In this document: positions 1 to 8,512 of the stretch, in pieces
Position numbering within the stretch: the first letter of the stretch is position 1
Layout of the letters: the number at the start of each line of letters is the position of its first letter
Source of the DNA: Actinoplanes sp. DH11
Lineage (GTDB): Bacteria; Actinomycetota; Actinomycetes; Mycobacteriales; Micromonosporaceae
NCBI RefSeq assembly: GCF_020873875.1
Contig: NZ_JAHWGU010000022.1
Span: 1-64,000 of the forward strand
Length of the DNA: 64,000 bases
Direction: 5' to 3'
Program-made: the position numbers and the translations under genes
Notes under the pieces: model-generated
Database searches by the model: none
What the model was told of the DNA's origin: nothing
The model's input: the letters and a program-made list of their open reading frames with translations, nothing else

Positions 1-42
1 TCAGGCGGCATCACGCCGGAGGAGCCACGACCAGCACCACGA

Positions 43-1854
43 TCAGCGACGGTAGTAGGTACGCGTCGCCAGCTTCGTCATGTTGCCCGCCTTGTCGTAC
101 GCGCGGACGACGACCTTCATGGTCTTCTTCTGCTTCGACACCTTGAAGGACAGCTTGTAGCCGGCCTTCGTGTCGGTCGCCACAACCTTGTTGTTCACCA
201 GCAGCTGGACCTTGGCGACCTTGTACTTGTCGCTGGCCTTCGCCGTGATGGTGACCGTGCCCTTCACCTTGGCCTTGTTCTTCGGGGCCTTGGTGATGGA
301 CAGCTTGGGCTTGGTGTTGTCCGCCACGATCCAGCGGTGCGGCGCCCAGCTGATGTTGCCGGCCTTGTCCGTGAGCCGCAGCTGCACCTTGATCGGGCCG
401 TTCTTGCCCGCGGTGTTGAGCTTCGGCGCGAACGGGGCCACGTAGTCCCAGCTGTGCCACTTACCGTTGAGGTAGAGGTCGACGTTGCGGATACCGGAGC
501 CACCGGTGTCCTTCAGCCCGACCGGGCTGACGGTCCGGCTGCCACGCACCAGCTGGTTGTGCGACAGGTTGCTGCCGCTCGCGCTCGGCTTCGCGGTGTC
601 GTACCCCTTGCTCAAGGCGGCGTTCGCGTCGACCAGGCCGTACTTCACCCAGCCGCCGATGCCCCGGGCCGAGCTGGTGATCGCGTTGGAGAGGCTCCAC
701 CCGATGTACTTCGGGTTCTTGGAGTGCACCAGCGCGGCCACACCGGCGACCAGCGGAGCGGCGAACGAGGTGCCCTGGACCTCGTAGTCGTTGTAGTACC
801 AGTCCCAGCAGGCGGCCGTGTTGCCGTCCCAGCAGTACTGGCCGTTGTTGCGCATGCCCGCGGTGATGCCGGGCGCGGCCACGTCGACCCAGCTGGAGCC
901 GTAGCTGGAGAAGTCCGCCCGGGCGGTGCCGCCGGTCCGGGTGTTGGTGGCGCCGACGGCGAGCACGTCGCCGTACGCCGCCGGGTACTGCCGCTGGCTG
1001 CTGCCCTCGTTGCCGGCGGCCGCCACCACCAGGGCGCCGCGGCCGTTGGCGTAGGCCACCGCGTCCTTGAGGACGGGCGAATCGCCCGCGCCGCCCAGCG
1101 ACAGGTTGATGATCTTCGCGCCCTGCTTGGCCGCGTAGATGATGCCCGCCGCGACGTCGGAGTAGCTGCCCGAGCCCGCGGAGTCGAGCACCTTGACCGG
1201 CAGGATCTGGCACTGCGTGCAGACGCCGGCCATGCCCGTCGAGTTGTTCGCCTTCGCCGCGATCAGCGACGCCACGACGGTCCCGTGCGGGAAGTCGCCG
1301 TCGTCCGAGGCGTTGTTGTCGTTGTTGACGAAGTCGTACCCGCGCAGCACCTTGCCGGAGAGGTCACCGACTCCCGACACACCGGTGTCGACCACGGCGA
1401 CCTTGACCGCCTTGCCGGTCGTGGTGCTCCACGCGGTCGGCACCTTGATCTGCTTCAGCTCGGGCTGGTGGCCCTGGGCGTAGACCGGGTCGTTCGGCGC
1501 CACGTCGAACGCCTTGGCCTTCGGGTCCACCTGGACGTAGGCGACCGAGGGGTCGAGCCGCAGGGCGGCCATCAGGGCGGTCGCCTTCGCGGCGGGCACG
1601 TCGAGCGCCTTGGCGCTCACCTCGGCCAGCGCGGCGCGCAGCGCGTTGCCACCCTTGGACTCGTTGCTGCCGATGCCGAACCGGGACAGAGTGGGCTGCG
1701 CGGTGGCGCTGTCCACTCCGGACTTGAAGCCCACGACGAGCCGCACGGGTGCGGCCGCGGCCTGGGCGGGCGTGGCCACGCCGGCCACGCTGAGGCCGGC
1801 CGCGAGACTCGCGGCGACGATGCCGACGACGGCACGCCGGCTGGAAGAATTCAT
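43..1854 (-). CDS. Secreted subtilisin-like (S8) serine protease with C-terminal Ig-like domains
   Basis: A 603-residue exported protease. Residues 1-33 form a signal peptide (basic start, hydrophobic core, cleavage near AQA-AAA). Residues 35-110 look like an inhibitor-type propeptide. The S8 domain carries the full catalytic set: Asp156 in VAVVDTGVSG, His190 in PHGTVVASL, oxyanion Asn282 in AAAGNEG and Ser363 in GTSFAAPLVAG. From about residue 420 there are two Ig-like modules that probably bind the cell surface or a substrate. The start follows a good Shine-Dalgarno (GGGGAGG, about 8 nt). The gene is divergent from the LCP gene. It probably degrades extracellular protein or processes surface proteins; the substrate is unknown. 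Family certain, role inferred. Confidence 0.93.
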   Translation of the reverse strand: MNSSSRRAVVGIVAASLAAGLSVAGVATPAQAAAAPVRLVVGFKSGVDSATAQPTLSRFGIGSNESKGGNALRAALAEVSAKALDVPAAKATALMAALRLDPSVAYVQVDPKAKAFDVAPNDPVYAQGHQPELKQIKVPTAWSTTTGKAVKVAVVDTGVSGVGDLSGKVLRGYDFVNNDNNASDDGDFPHGTVVASLIAAKANNSTGMAGVCTQCQILPVKVLDSAGSGSYSDVAAGIIYAAKQGAKIINLSLGGAGDSPVLKDAVAYANGRGALVVAAAGNEGSSQRQYPAAYGDVLAVGATNTRTGGTARADFSSYGSSWVDVAAPGITAGMRNNGQYCWDGNTAACWDWYYNDYEVQGTSFAAPLVAGVAALVHSKNPKYIGWSLSNAITSSARGIGGWVKYGLVDANAALSKGYDTAKPSASGSNLSHNQLVRGSRTVSPVGLKDTGGSGIRNVDLYLNGKWHSWDYVAPFAPKLNTAGKNGPIKVQLRLTDKAGNISWAPHRWIVADNTKPKLSITKAPKNKAKVKGTVTITAKASDKYKVAKVQLLVNNKVVATDTKAGYKLSFKVSKQKKTMKVVVRAYDKAGNMTKLATRTYYRR

Positions 1855-1963
1855 GCTTGGAGACCTCCCCGTAGCGAACGCCGGAGTCGGCGAATCGCCG
1901 AGCTAGCGTACTGGCGATCATGCATTTCGCAATAGGGGGTTGCATTGAACACGATATGTATAG

Positions 1964-1982
1964 TCGTTGAGCAGTACAACGA
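1964..1982. promoter_or_regulatory. Small inverted repeat in a divergent promoter region
   Basis: TCGTTG and CAACGA are separated by 7 nt in the AT-richer gap between the divergent protease and LCP genes. The position suits an operator, but nothing identifies a regulator and six-base arms can occur by chance. Confidence 0.25.
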
Positions 1983-1989
1983 TGTCCTC

Positions 1990-1995
1990 TAGGGT
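1990..1995 (+). promoter_or_regulatory. -10 element of probable leaderless promoter (LCP gene)
   Basis: TAGGGT ends 6 nt before the ATG and no Shine-Dalgarno is present. In actinobacteria TAnnnT about 7 nt upstream of the start codon marks leaderless transcripts. Confidence 0.6.
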
Positions 1996-2001
1996 GCCGC
2001 T

Positions 2002-3105
2002 ATGCGGAACAGCAAGATCACTTGGGCGGTGGTGGCCGGCGCGATCGTCGCGTTGCTCGCCGGCGTCGGCGTCGCGATCGCGATGAATCGGAGCTCCGGC
2101 GACACGGCCGCGCCGACGAGTTCCGCGGGCGCCTCGCGGGCCGTGCCCGCCCCCTCCGGCTCCGGGCCCGCCGACTCGGCCGGCGCCGACATCAAAGGCC
2201 CGCTCAACCTGCTGCTGATCGGTGTCGACACCCGGGTCAGCATCCCCGGTTACGAGCCGCACGCCGACACGGTCATGATGCTGCACGTCGACGCCGGGCT
2301 GAAGTCCGCATACCTCTACTCCCTGCCCCGCGACCTCCGGGTCGACATGCCGGCCTACGCGAAATCCGGCTTCGGCGGCGGTCGCCACAAACTCACCGAG
2401 GCAATGAGCCGCGGCTCGCGAATCCCCGGCGAAAAGACCGAAAAGAGCGTTGAGCAAGGGTACGAACTACTGACCACGGTATTGCGGGAATACACCGGGA
2501 TCAAGAAGTTCCACGCCGGTGCCGTCCTCAACTTCGGTGGCCTGGAGAAGCTCGTCGACGAGCTCGGCGGCATCGACATGACCATCGACCAGAGGGTGAA
2601 GTCACGGCACCGCAAACCGGACGGCTCCGCCCGGCCGCTCGCACCCGGCGGCGGCGACCACGTCGGCCCGCAGGCGATCTACCAGCCCGGCGAGCGGCAC
2701 CTCGTGGGCTGGCAGGCGATCGACTACGCGCGCCAGCGGTACGGCCTGCCCAACGGCGACTACGACCGGCAGCGGCACCAGCGACAGATGGTCAGCGCGA
2801 TCCTCACCAAGGCGCTCGCCCAGGACATGCGGGACCCGGCGAAACTGGGCGGCGTGATCGAGGCGCTCGGTGACTCCCTCGTCTACGTCGGCGGGCGTAC
2901 ACCTTTCGAGTACGCGTACGCCCTCCGCGATCTCACCCCGGACAAGATCACCCTGGTCGACCTGCCGGGTGACGGCGTCTCCAGCGGTGGCCGGTACGTC
3001 GGTGAGCAGCTCAAGCCCGAGGGTGTCGGCTTCATCGAGGCGGTCGCGAAGAACAAGGTCGCCGACTACCTGGCCGACCATCCGAAACTGGTCAACCGGC
3101 CGTAG
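2002..3105 (+). CDS. LCP (LytR-CpsA-Psr) family cell-wall glycopolymer ligase
   Basis: A 367-residue protein with a short cytoplasmic start, one membrane anchor (about residues 8-28) and an extracytoplasmic LCP domain. The family landmarks are present: NLLLIGVDTR, the basic/acidic stretch SLPRDLRVDMP, the LVDELGGIDM segment, and YARQRYGLPNGDYDRQRHQ, whose Arg residues bind polyprenyl pyrophosphate. LCP enzymes attach teichoic acid- or arabinogalactan-like polymers to peptidoglycan. An adjacent M1 peptidase gene follows after 17 nt. The start is supported by TAGGGT at 1990-1995. Family strong; the polymer is unknown. Confidence 0.92.
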   Translation: MRNSKITWAVVAGAIVALLAGVGVAIAMNRSSGDTAAPTSSAGASRAVPAPSGSGPADSAGADIKGPLNLLLIGVDTRVSIPGYEPHADTVMMLHVDAGLKSAYLYSLPRDLRVDMPAYAKSGFGGGRHKLTEAMSRGSRIPGEKTEKSVEQGYELLTTVLREYTGIKKFHAGAVLNFGGLEKLVDELGGIDMTIDQRVKSRHRKPDGSARPLAPGGGDHVGPQAIYQPGERHLVGWQAIDYARQRYGLPNGDYDRQRHQRQMVSAILTKALAQDMRDPAKLGGVIEALGDSLVYVGGRTPFEYAYALRDLTPDKITLVDLPGDGVSSGGRYVGEQLKPEGVGFIEAVAKNKVADYLADHPKLVNRP

Positions 3106-3109
3106 AACG

Positions 3110-3115
3110 TAGTCT
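3110..3115 (+). promoter_or_regulatory. -10 element of probable leaderless promoter (M1 peptidase)
   Basis: TAGTCT ends exactly 7 nt before the ATG at 3123, just after the LCP stop. The peptidase may therefore have its own leaderless transcript as well as readthrough. Confidence 0.5.
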
Positions 3116-3122
3116 CGTCGGC

Positions 3123-4544
3123 ATGACGCGACGGGTTATCGGCACGCTCGCCGTGCTGGCGCTCCTGGCCGGCTGCTCGACAGGCCCGGAACCGGACCGA
3201 CCGGAACCGGGCCCGTCGACGGTGCCGCCCAGCTTCTCCCCCGGTGCCGACGGCGCCGGCGACCCGTACTTCCCGAAGTACGGCAACGGCGGGTACGACG
3301 TGGCCGGTTACGACCTGGCCCTGCGCTACGACCCCAAGGCCGGCACCCTGAACGGCACCGCGACGATCACCGCGACCGCCACCCAGGACCTGTCCCGGTT
3401 CAACCTGGACCTCGCCCACCTGCGGGCCTCCGAGGTCACCGTCGACGGCGCGGCAGCCACCGGCACCGCAGGCGACGGCAACGAGCTGGTGATCACCCCG
3501 GCGGCCGGGATCGTTTCCGGGCGGCAGTTCACCGTCGTCGTCCGGTACGGCGGCACCCCCGGGCTGCTGGAGAACAAGGCCCTCGGCAACGGCGGGTGGA
3601 TGCGTACCGCCGACGGCGGCGTCGCGCTCGGCCAGCCCGAGTCGGCGAGCACCTGGTTCCCGGTCAACGACCACCCGTCCGACAAGGCGACCCTGAAACT
3701 GGCGATGACCGTCCCCGACGGTGTCGAGGTGCTCAGCAACGGCGTACCCGGCGAGCGGACCACCGCGGCCGGCTGGACCACCTGGAACTGGGCGGAGAAC
3801 TCGCCGATGGCGAGCTACCTGGCGACCGTCGTGATCGGGCAGTACCGGATCACCACCGGGCAGCACCGCGGCCGTCCGATGGTGACGGCGATCCCGGAGT
3901 CGTTGCCGGCGAACGGTCCGGCGGCCCGATCCCTGGCCCGGACCGGCGAGATCACCGACTTCCTGGAGACACAGTTCGGGCCGTACCCGTTCCAGGCCAA
4001 CGGCGGCGTGGTCGTCGACGAGGACAAGATCCAGTACGCGCTGGAGACCCAGGCCCGCCCGGTCTACGGCAACACCTTCTTCACCACCGGCGAGAACCTG
4101 AGCGTCGTCGCACACGAACTCGCCCACCAGTGGTTCGGCGACAGCGTCGCCCTCACCCGCTGGCAGGACATCTGGCTCAACGAGGGCTTCGCCACGTACG
4201 CGGAATGGCTCTGGTCCGAGCACGCCGGCCAGGACACCGCGCAGGAGATGTTCGAGACCGCCTACAACACCTTCAACTGGGCCGAGATCCCCGGCGACCC
4301 CACACCGGCCCGCCTTTTCGGCTCAGCCGTCTACCAGCGAGGCGGCATGACAGTGCACGCCCTGCGCAAAACCATGGGCGACAAGGCCTTCTTCACCTTG
4401 GTCAAGTCCTGGACAGCCACCCACAAGGACAGGAACGTGACGACGGCCCAGTTCACCGAGGCAGCCTCCAAGGCCGCCGGCAAAGACCTGACCCCGTTCT
4501 TCCAATCCTGGCTGTACGGAACCCAAAAACCCCCCACCCCCTAA
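3123..4544 (+). CDS. M1 family zinc metallopeptidase, lipoprotein
   Basis: A 473-residue protein. The N-terminus has a lipobox (LLAGC, Cys18), so it is probably anchored to the outer face of the membrane. A Pro-rich linker reaches about residue 45, then the M1 N-terminal beta domain (50-240) and the catalytic domain. Zinc ligands are His331 and His335 of HELAHQWFGD and Glu354 of WLNEGFATYAEW. The usual GxMEN exopeptidase loop reads YALETQARP (about 305-313), as in other actinobacterial M1 lipoproteins. At 473 residues it lacks the long C-terminal helical domain of PepN-type enzymes. It probably trims extracellular peptides. Confidence 0.92.
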   Translation: MTRRVIGTLAVLALLAGCSTGPEPDRPEPGPSTVPPSFSPGADGAGDPYFPKYGNGGYDVAGYDLALRYDPKAGTLNGTATITATATQDLSRFNLDLAHLRASEVTVDGAAATGTAGDGNELVITPAAGIVSGRQFTVVVRYGGTPGLLENKALGNGGWMRTADGGVALGQPESASTWFPVNDHPSDKATLKLAMTVPDGVEVLSNGVPGERTTAAGWTTWNWAENSPMASYLATVVIGQYRITTGQHRGRPMVTAIPESLPANGPAARSLARTGEITDFLETQFGPYPFQANGGVVVDEDKIQYALETQARPVYGNTFFTTGENLSVVAHELAHQWFGDSVALTRWQDIWLNEGFATYAEWLWSEHAGQDTAQEMFETAYNTFNWAEIPGDPTPARLFGSAVYQRGGMTVHALRKTMGDKAFFTLVKSWTATHKDRNVTTAQFTEAASKAAGKDLTPFFQSWLYGTQKPPTP

Positions 4545-4706
4545 CCCCCAAACAAAAGCCACCGGTCCAGCCCCAGGCGCGGAGCAGAAGTGCAAAAAGC
4601 GTCGATGCACGCACCAACCCATGCCCGCGGCCACCGCGCACTCACCACAGCACCCCGCGTCACACCCGTGCCCCGGTTGCCCGTGCCCAGTTGCCCGTGC
4701 CCAGTT

Positions 4707-4781
4707 GTTGATCTGCTAGCGCCACAAAATCGCTGTGACCATGCCCCCGAAACCGCAATTTCGCATCGCTAGCAGATCAAC
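4707..4781 (-). repeat. 75-bp palindromic intergenic element, copy A
   Basis: An exact 15-bp inverted repeat (4707-4721 with 4767-4781) encloses a 45-nt centre. The whole element matches the reverse complement of 37663-37737 in length, arms and most of the centre, including TGTGAYCATG and GAAACCGC. Two copies of equal length in unrelated intergenic regions show that it is a dispersed element, not a gene-specific terminator. Confidence 0.8.
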
Positions 4782-5040
4782 ACCCCAAGCAAGGCAAGGC
4801 AAGGCAAGACAACGCAAGGCAAGACCGGGCAGGGCAGGGCAGGTCGAGATCAAGCTAGGCCAGGCCGCGCCACCGTCAGGCCGAGGTCGTCAACGCCAGC
4901 GCCAGGCCGAGGTCGTCACGCCAGGGTCAAGGCGGGGATCGTCACGCCAGCGCCAGGCCGGGGTAGCGCCAAGGCCAGCAGCCCAGTCACCGCACCAACA
5001 AACCAACTCACTCACAGTGAGCAGGCACCCCCAACAAAAC

Positions 5041-5128
5041 AATTTTCCCCGTTACGGCCTAGCCACTCCAGCCCCCTCACCGGGAACAAGGCGTTTTGCC
5101 GCGGAGCGAAGCGAAGCCAGCCAGCACA
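5041..5128 (-). repeat. Intergenic repeat family, copy 1 (minus orientation)
   Basis: Read on the minus strand it runs GGCTGGCTTCGCTTCGCTCC, then GCAAAACGCC, CCGGTGAGGGGGCTGGAGTG, GGCT and GTAACGGGGAAAAT. The same blocks in the same order occur on the plus strand at 8513-8714, on the other side of guaB3-guaB-DUF5319. Confidence 0.75.
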
Positions 5129-5277
5129 GCAGCCAGACCCACAAAGCCCACCCACCGGGGGTGTGCCAAGGCGTGAAACCGCAAGGTCCCGGGGGTGGAC
5201 CAAGACGTGAAGGCAAAAGGTCCCGGGGGGGGCGGGCCAAGACCTGACAAGGCGCAAGCCCCAGCCCTCACCCCACC

Positions 5278-6399
5278 TCAGCTCCGATCAAGCACCAAAG
5301 CAACCTTCTGGAACTCTTTGACATCCCGATACCCACACTTGGCCATAGCCCGCCGCAGCCCCCCGAACAGGTTCAGCTGCCCGTCAGGCCGATCCGCAGG
5401 CCCGTACAAAACCTGCTCCAGGGTCCCATCAGGCTCCCCCGCCACGCAGAACCCGCCACGAGGCAGATCCGGGTGGCTCGCAGCCGAATGCCACCAAGCC
5501 CCGCCGGCCGGCGCCCCCGCGGCAAGCGACAACGGCTCACCCAGCATCACCGCGTCGGCACCGCAGCCGATGGCCTTGGCGATGTCTCCGGACGTGGCGA
5601 TCCCCCCGTCGGCGATGAGATGCACATACCGACCACCGGTCTCGTCCAGGTAGTCGCGGCGAGCGGCCGCAGCGTCGGCGATGGCGGTGGCCATCGGCAC
5701 CCGGATGCCGAGCACGGTGTCCGTGGTGGACCATTCGTCGGCGCCGACGCCGACGATCACGCCGGCCGCGCCGGTGCGCATCAGGTGCAGCGCCGTCTTG
5801 TAGTCGGTGCAGCCGCCGACGATGACGGGCAGGTCGAGGTCGGCGATGAATTCTTTGAGGTTCAGCGGTTCGTCGGTGGTGGACACGTGCTCGGCGGAGA
5901 CCAGGGTGCCCTGGATGACGAGCAGGTCGACGCCGGCGTCCAGGACGACCGGGGCCAGCGCCAGGGTGTGCTGCGGCGAGACCCGGACGGCGGTGGTGAC
6001 ACCGGAGGCGCGGATCTGCCGGACCCGCTCCGTGATCAGCTCCGGCTTGATCGGTTCCGCGTACACCTCTTGGAGGCGCTTGGTGGCGTCCGCGTCCTCG
6101 CCGAGGGCGGCGAGCTCCTCAAGGATCTTGGTGGGGTCCTCGTAGCGGGTCCAGAGACCTTCGGCGTTGAGCACGCCGAGGCCGCCGAGGCGGCCCAGGG
6201 CGATCGCCGAGTCCGGGCTCATGGTGGCGTCGGACGGGTGCGCGACGCAGGGGATCTTGAAGGGGTACGCGTCGAGCTTCCACTCGGTCGACACGTCGTC
6301 CACGTCGCGGGTGCGGCGGCTCGGAACGATCGCGATGTCATCCAGGTGGTACCCGCGCTGGGCGGTCTTGCCGAGGCCGATCTCCACGACGTCACGCAT
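5278..6399 (-). CDS. guaB3: GuaB3 family IMP dehydrogenase-related protein
   Basis: A 373-residue TIM-barrel protein of the IMPDH/GMP reductase superfamily, second in an operon with guaB (39-nt gap). It has no CBS insert. Aligned by hand to GuaB, the catalytic loop GVGPGAICTTRIV becomes GVGADEWSTTDTV, so the essential Cys is Ser224 and the following Arg is Asp. The phosphate-binding strands remain (IADGGIATSGDIAKAIGCGADAVMLG). Known: GuaB3 is common next to guaB in actinobacteria, and cyanobacterial relatives have been linked to GMP reductase activity. Inferred: the Ser224 form is unlikely to be a classical IMPDH; a nucleotide-binding or regulatory role is possible. Confidence 0.88.
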   Translation of the reverse strand: MRDVVEIGLGKTAQRGYHLDDIAIVPSRRTRDVDDVSTEWKLDAYPFKIPCVAHPSDATMSPDSAIALGRLGGLGVLNAEGLWTRYEDPTKILEELAALGEDADATKRLQEVYAEPIKPELITERVRQIRASGVTTAVRVSPQHTLALAPVVLDAGVDLLVIQGTLVSAEHVSTTDEPLNLKEFIADLDLPVIVGGCTDYKTALHLMRTGAAGVIVGVGADEWSTTDTVLGIRVPMATAIADAAAARRDYLDETGGRYVHLIADGGIATSGDIAKAIGCGADAVMLGEPLSLAAGAPAGGAWWHSAASHPDLPRGGFCVAGEPDGTLEQVLYGPADRPDGQLNLFGGLRRAMAKCGYRDVKEFQKVALVLDRS

Positions 6400-6438
6400 G
6401 ATGAAGCGCCTTAGTCCTTATCGGGGTGGTTGGGCGGG

Positions 6439-7926
6439 TCAGCGGGAGTGGTAGTTGGGTGCCTCGACGGTCATCTGGATGTCGTGCGGGTGGCTCTCCT
6501 TGAGGCCGGCCGCGGTGATCCGGATGAGCTGTCCCCGGTCCTGCAGGTCGGGGATGGTCTCGGCGCCCACGTAGCCCATGGCCGCCCGCAGACCGCCGAT
6601 GAGCTGGTGCGCGACCCGGGACAGCGGGCCACGGTAGGGAACCTGGCCCTCGACGCCCTCGGGGACCAGCTTGTCCTCGTTGACGTCCTGCTGGAAGTAG
6701 CGGTCCTTGGAGTAGGACTTGGCCTGACCGCGCGACTGCATGGCGCCGAGCGAACCCATGCCGCGGTACGACTTGTACTGCTTGCCGTTCATGAAGATCA
6801 GCTCGCCGGGGCTCTCCTCCGAGCCGGCCAGCAGGCTGCCGAGCATCACGGTGCTCGCGCCGGCCACGATCGCCTTGGCGATGTCGCCGCTGTACTGGAT
6901 GCCGCCGTCGCCGATCACCGGGACACCGGCCGGCCGGCAGGCCCGGGCGGCCTCCATGATGGCGGTTATCTGCGGGACGCCGACGCCCGCGACGATCCGG
7001 GTGGTGCAGATCGCGCCGGGGCCGACACCGACCTTCACCGCGTCCGCGCCGGCCTCGACGAGTGCCTTGGCGCCCGCGTAGGTCGCCACGTTGCCGCCCA
7101 CGATGTCGATCGTGGTGTCCTTCTTCAGCCGCGCCACCATTTCGAGCACGGCACGCTGGTGCCCGTGCGCGGTGTCGACGATCACCACGTCGACGCCGGC
7201 GTCGATGAGGGCGCGGGCCCGCTTGTAGGAGTCGTCACCGACACCCACCGCGGCGGCCACCCGGAGCCGGCCCTGCGGGTCCTTCGCGGCGTTCGGGTAC
7301 TGCTCGGACTTGGTGAAGTCCTTGACGGTGATCAGCCCGCGCAGGCGGCCGGCCTCGTCGACGAGCGGAAGCTTCTCCACCTTGTGCTGCCGCAGCAGCT
7401 CCAGCGCCTCGTCCTTGGTCACCCCGACCGGGGCGGTGATCAGCGGCGACTTGGTCATCACGTCGCGCACCTTGGCGCTGTGGTCGCTGACGAACCGCAT
7501 GTCCCGGTTCGTCACGATGCCGACCAGGACGCCTTCCGCGTCCACCACGGGGGCACCGGAGATCCGGTAGCGCCCGCAGAGCGCGTCCACCTGGTTGAGG
7601 GTGTCGTCCGGGCTGCACGTGACCGGGTTGGTGATCATGCCGGATTCGGAGCGCTTCACCAGGTCGACCTGCGCGGCCTGGTCCTCGACCGAGAGATTGC
7701 GGTGCAGCACGCCGATGCCGCCCTGACGGGCCATCGCGATCGCCATCCGCGCCTCGGTCACGGTGTCCATGCCCGCGGAGAGCAGCGGGATGGTCAGCTC
7801 GACGTTGCGCGTCAGGCGCGTCACGGTGTTGACCCGGCTGGGGACGACATCCGACTCACCGGGCTGCAGCAGCACGTCGTCGAAGGTCAAACCGAGCGGA
7901 ACAGTGCGGGCGCTGTCAGTTTCCAC
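6439..7926 (-). CDS. guaB: Inosine-5'-monophosphate dehydrogenase
   Basis: A 495-residue enzyme that oxidises IMP to XMP with NAD+, the rate-limiting step of GMP synthesis. The barrel opens with LTFDDVLLQPGESDVVPS. Two CBS domains occupy about residues 95-205 (allosteric nucleotide control). The catalytic loop is GVGPGAICTTRIVAG with nucleophile Cys307, and the flap carries the typical KQYKSYRGMGSLGAM. It starts with GTG behind AGGGA. A -10-like TAGGAT lies about 40 nt upstream. guaB3 follows in the same operon and DUF5319 is divergent. Confidence 0.97.
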   Translation of the reverse strand: METDSARTVPLGLTFDDVLLQPGESDVVPSRVNTVTRLTRNVELTIPLLSAGMDTVTEARMAIAMARQGGIGVLHRNLSVEDQAAQVDLVKRSESGMITNPVTCSPDDTLNQVDALCGRYRISGAPVVDAEGVLVGIVTNRDMRFVSDHSAKVRDVMTKSPLITAPVGVTKDEALELLRQHKVEKLPLVDEAGRLRGLITVKDFTKSEQYPNAAKDPQGRLRVAAAVGVGDDSYKRARALIDAGVDVVIVDTAHGHQRAVLEMVARLKKDTTIDIVGGNVATYAGAKALVEAGADAVKVGVGPGAICTTRIVAGVGVPQITAIMEAARACRPAGVPVIGDGGIQYSGDIAKAIVAGASTVMLGSLLAGSEESPGELIFMNGKQYKSYRGMGSLGAMQSRGQAKSYSKDRYFQQDVNEDKLVPEGVEGQVPYRGPLSRVAHQLIGGLRAAMGYVGAETIPDLQDRGQLIRITAAGLKESHPHDIQMTVEAPNYHSR

Positions 7927-8033
7927 AAATCATCCCTAGAGAAGAGGCGGAGTCCATCATCCTACCCATCCCAGGTCGGCGACCCGGCCGGCGGACAGAA
8001 CGTGCGGGCCAGCACACCCCGACGGGAGGTGAG

Positions 8034-8039
8034 TACGGT
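8034..8039 (+). promoter_or_regulatory. -10 element of probable leaderless promoter (DUF5319)
   Basis: TACGGT ends 6 nt before the GTG start at 8046. The intervening AAGGGG could also serve weakly as a ribosome site. Confidence 0.45.
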
Positions 8040-8045
8040 AAGGGG

Positions 8046-8450
8046 GTGCAAGAAGAGCCGATCGACCCGTTCAACGGCGATCCCGCCGACCCGGCAGCCG
8101 GGCTCGACGACCTCAACGAGGACGCCGAATCCGAACCGCTGACCGAGGAAGAGCGGCAGGACGTCCTGGAAGACCTCTCCGACCTGGAGATCTATCAGGC
8201 GCTGCTGAGCCCGACAGGCATCCGCGGGCTGGTCATCGAGTGCGAGGACTGCCACGAACCGCACTATTTCGACTGGGATCTGCTGCGCGGCAACCTGCGG
8301 CACCTGCTGGACAGCGGGCGGCCCCGGGTGCACGAGCCTGCTTATGACCCGGACCCGGATCACTATGTGACTTGGGAGTACGCGCGGGGATATGCGGACG
8401 GCGTGCATGACACGTTGAGTGAGGGCTCGGAGGACGAAGGGTCCTCTTGA
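8046..8450 (+). CDS. DUF5319 family protein
   Basis: A 134-residue, very acidic cytoplasmic protein. It has a disordered acidic start (EEPIDPFNGDPADP...EEERQDVLEDL), then the conserved core LLSPTGIRGLVIECEDC-EPHYFDWDLLRGNL and an HxVTWEYARGYADGV tail. The CxxC pair (ECEDCHEPH) could bind metal. The family is restricted to actinobacteria and usually sits beside guaB, as here (divergent). Its function is unknown. The start is a GTG preceded by TACGGT. Confidence 0.88.
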   Translation: MQEEPIDPFNGDPADPAAGLDDLNEDAESEPLTEEERQDVLEDLSDLEIYQALLSPTGIRGLVIECEDCHEPHYFDWDLLRGNLRHLLDSGRPRVHEPAYDPDPDHYVTWEYARGYADGVHDTLSEGSEDEGSS

Positions 8451-8512
8451 TCTTCAGGTGGTAGGCGAGATGTGGCTGAGGCCAAACCGGCTACGCGTCT
8501 ACAAACGCAGCT

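Larger units (their letters stand above)
4545..5277. other. Long non-coding, repeat-rich intergenic region
   Basis: There are 733 bases between the converging M1 peptidase and guaB3 genes. The region holds a 75-bp palindromic element (4707-4781), low-complexity AAGGC/AGGGC runs (about 4785-4860), degenerate GCCAGG-type repeats (4860-4980), an intergenic repeat shared with 8.5-8.7 kb (5041-5128) and imperfect tandem copies of a roughly 35-bp CCAAG-CGTGAA-GGTCCCGGGG unit (about 5160-5250). No ORF here has a credible start signal or protein-like composition. Confidence 0.7.

Noticed and set aside
4735..5247. 170-residue frame in the 4.5-5.3 kb gap
   Set aside because: It starts inside the palindromic element and translates low-complexity DNA into Arg/Gln/Pro runs.
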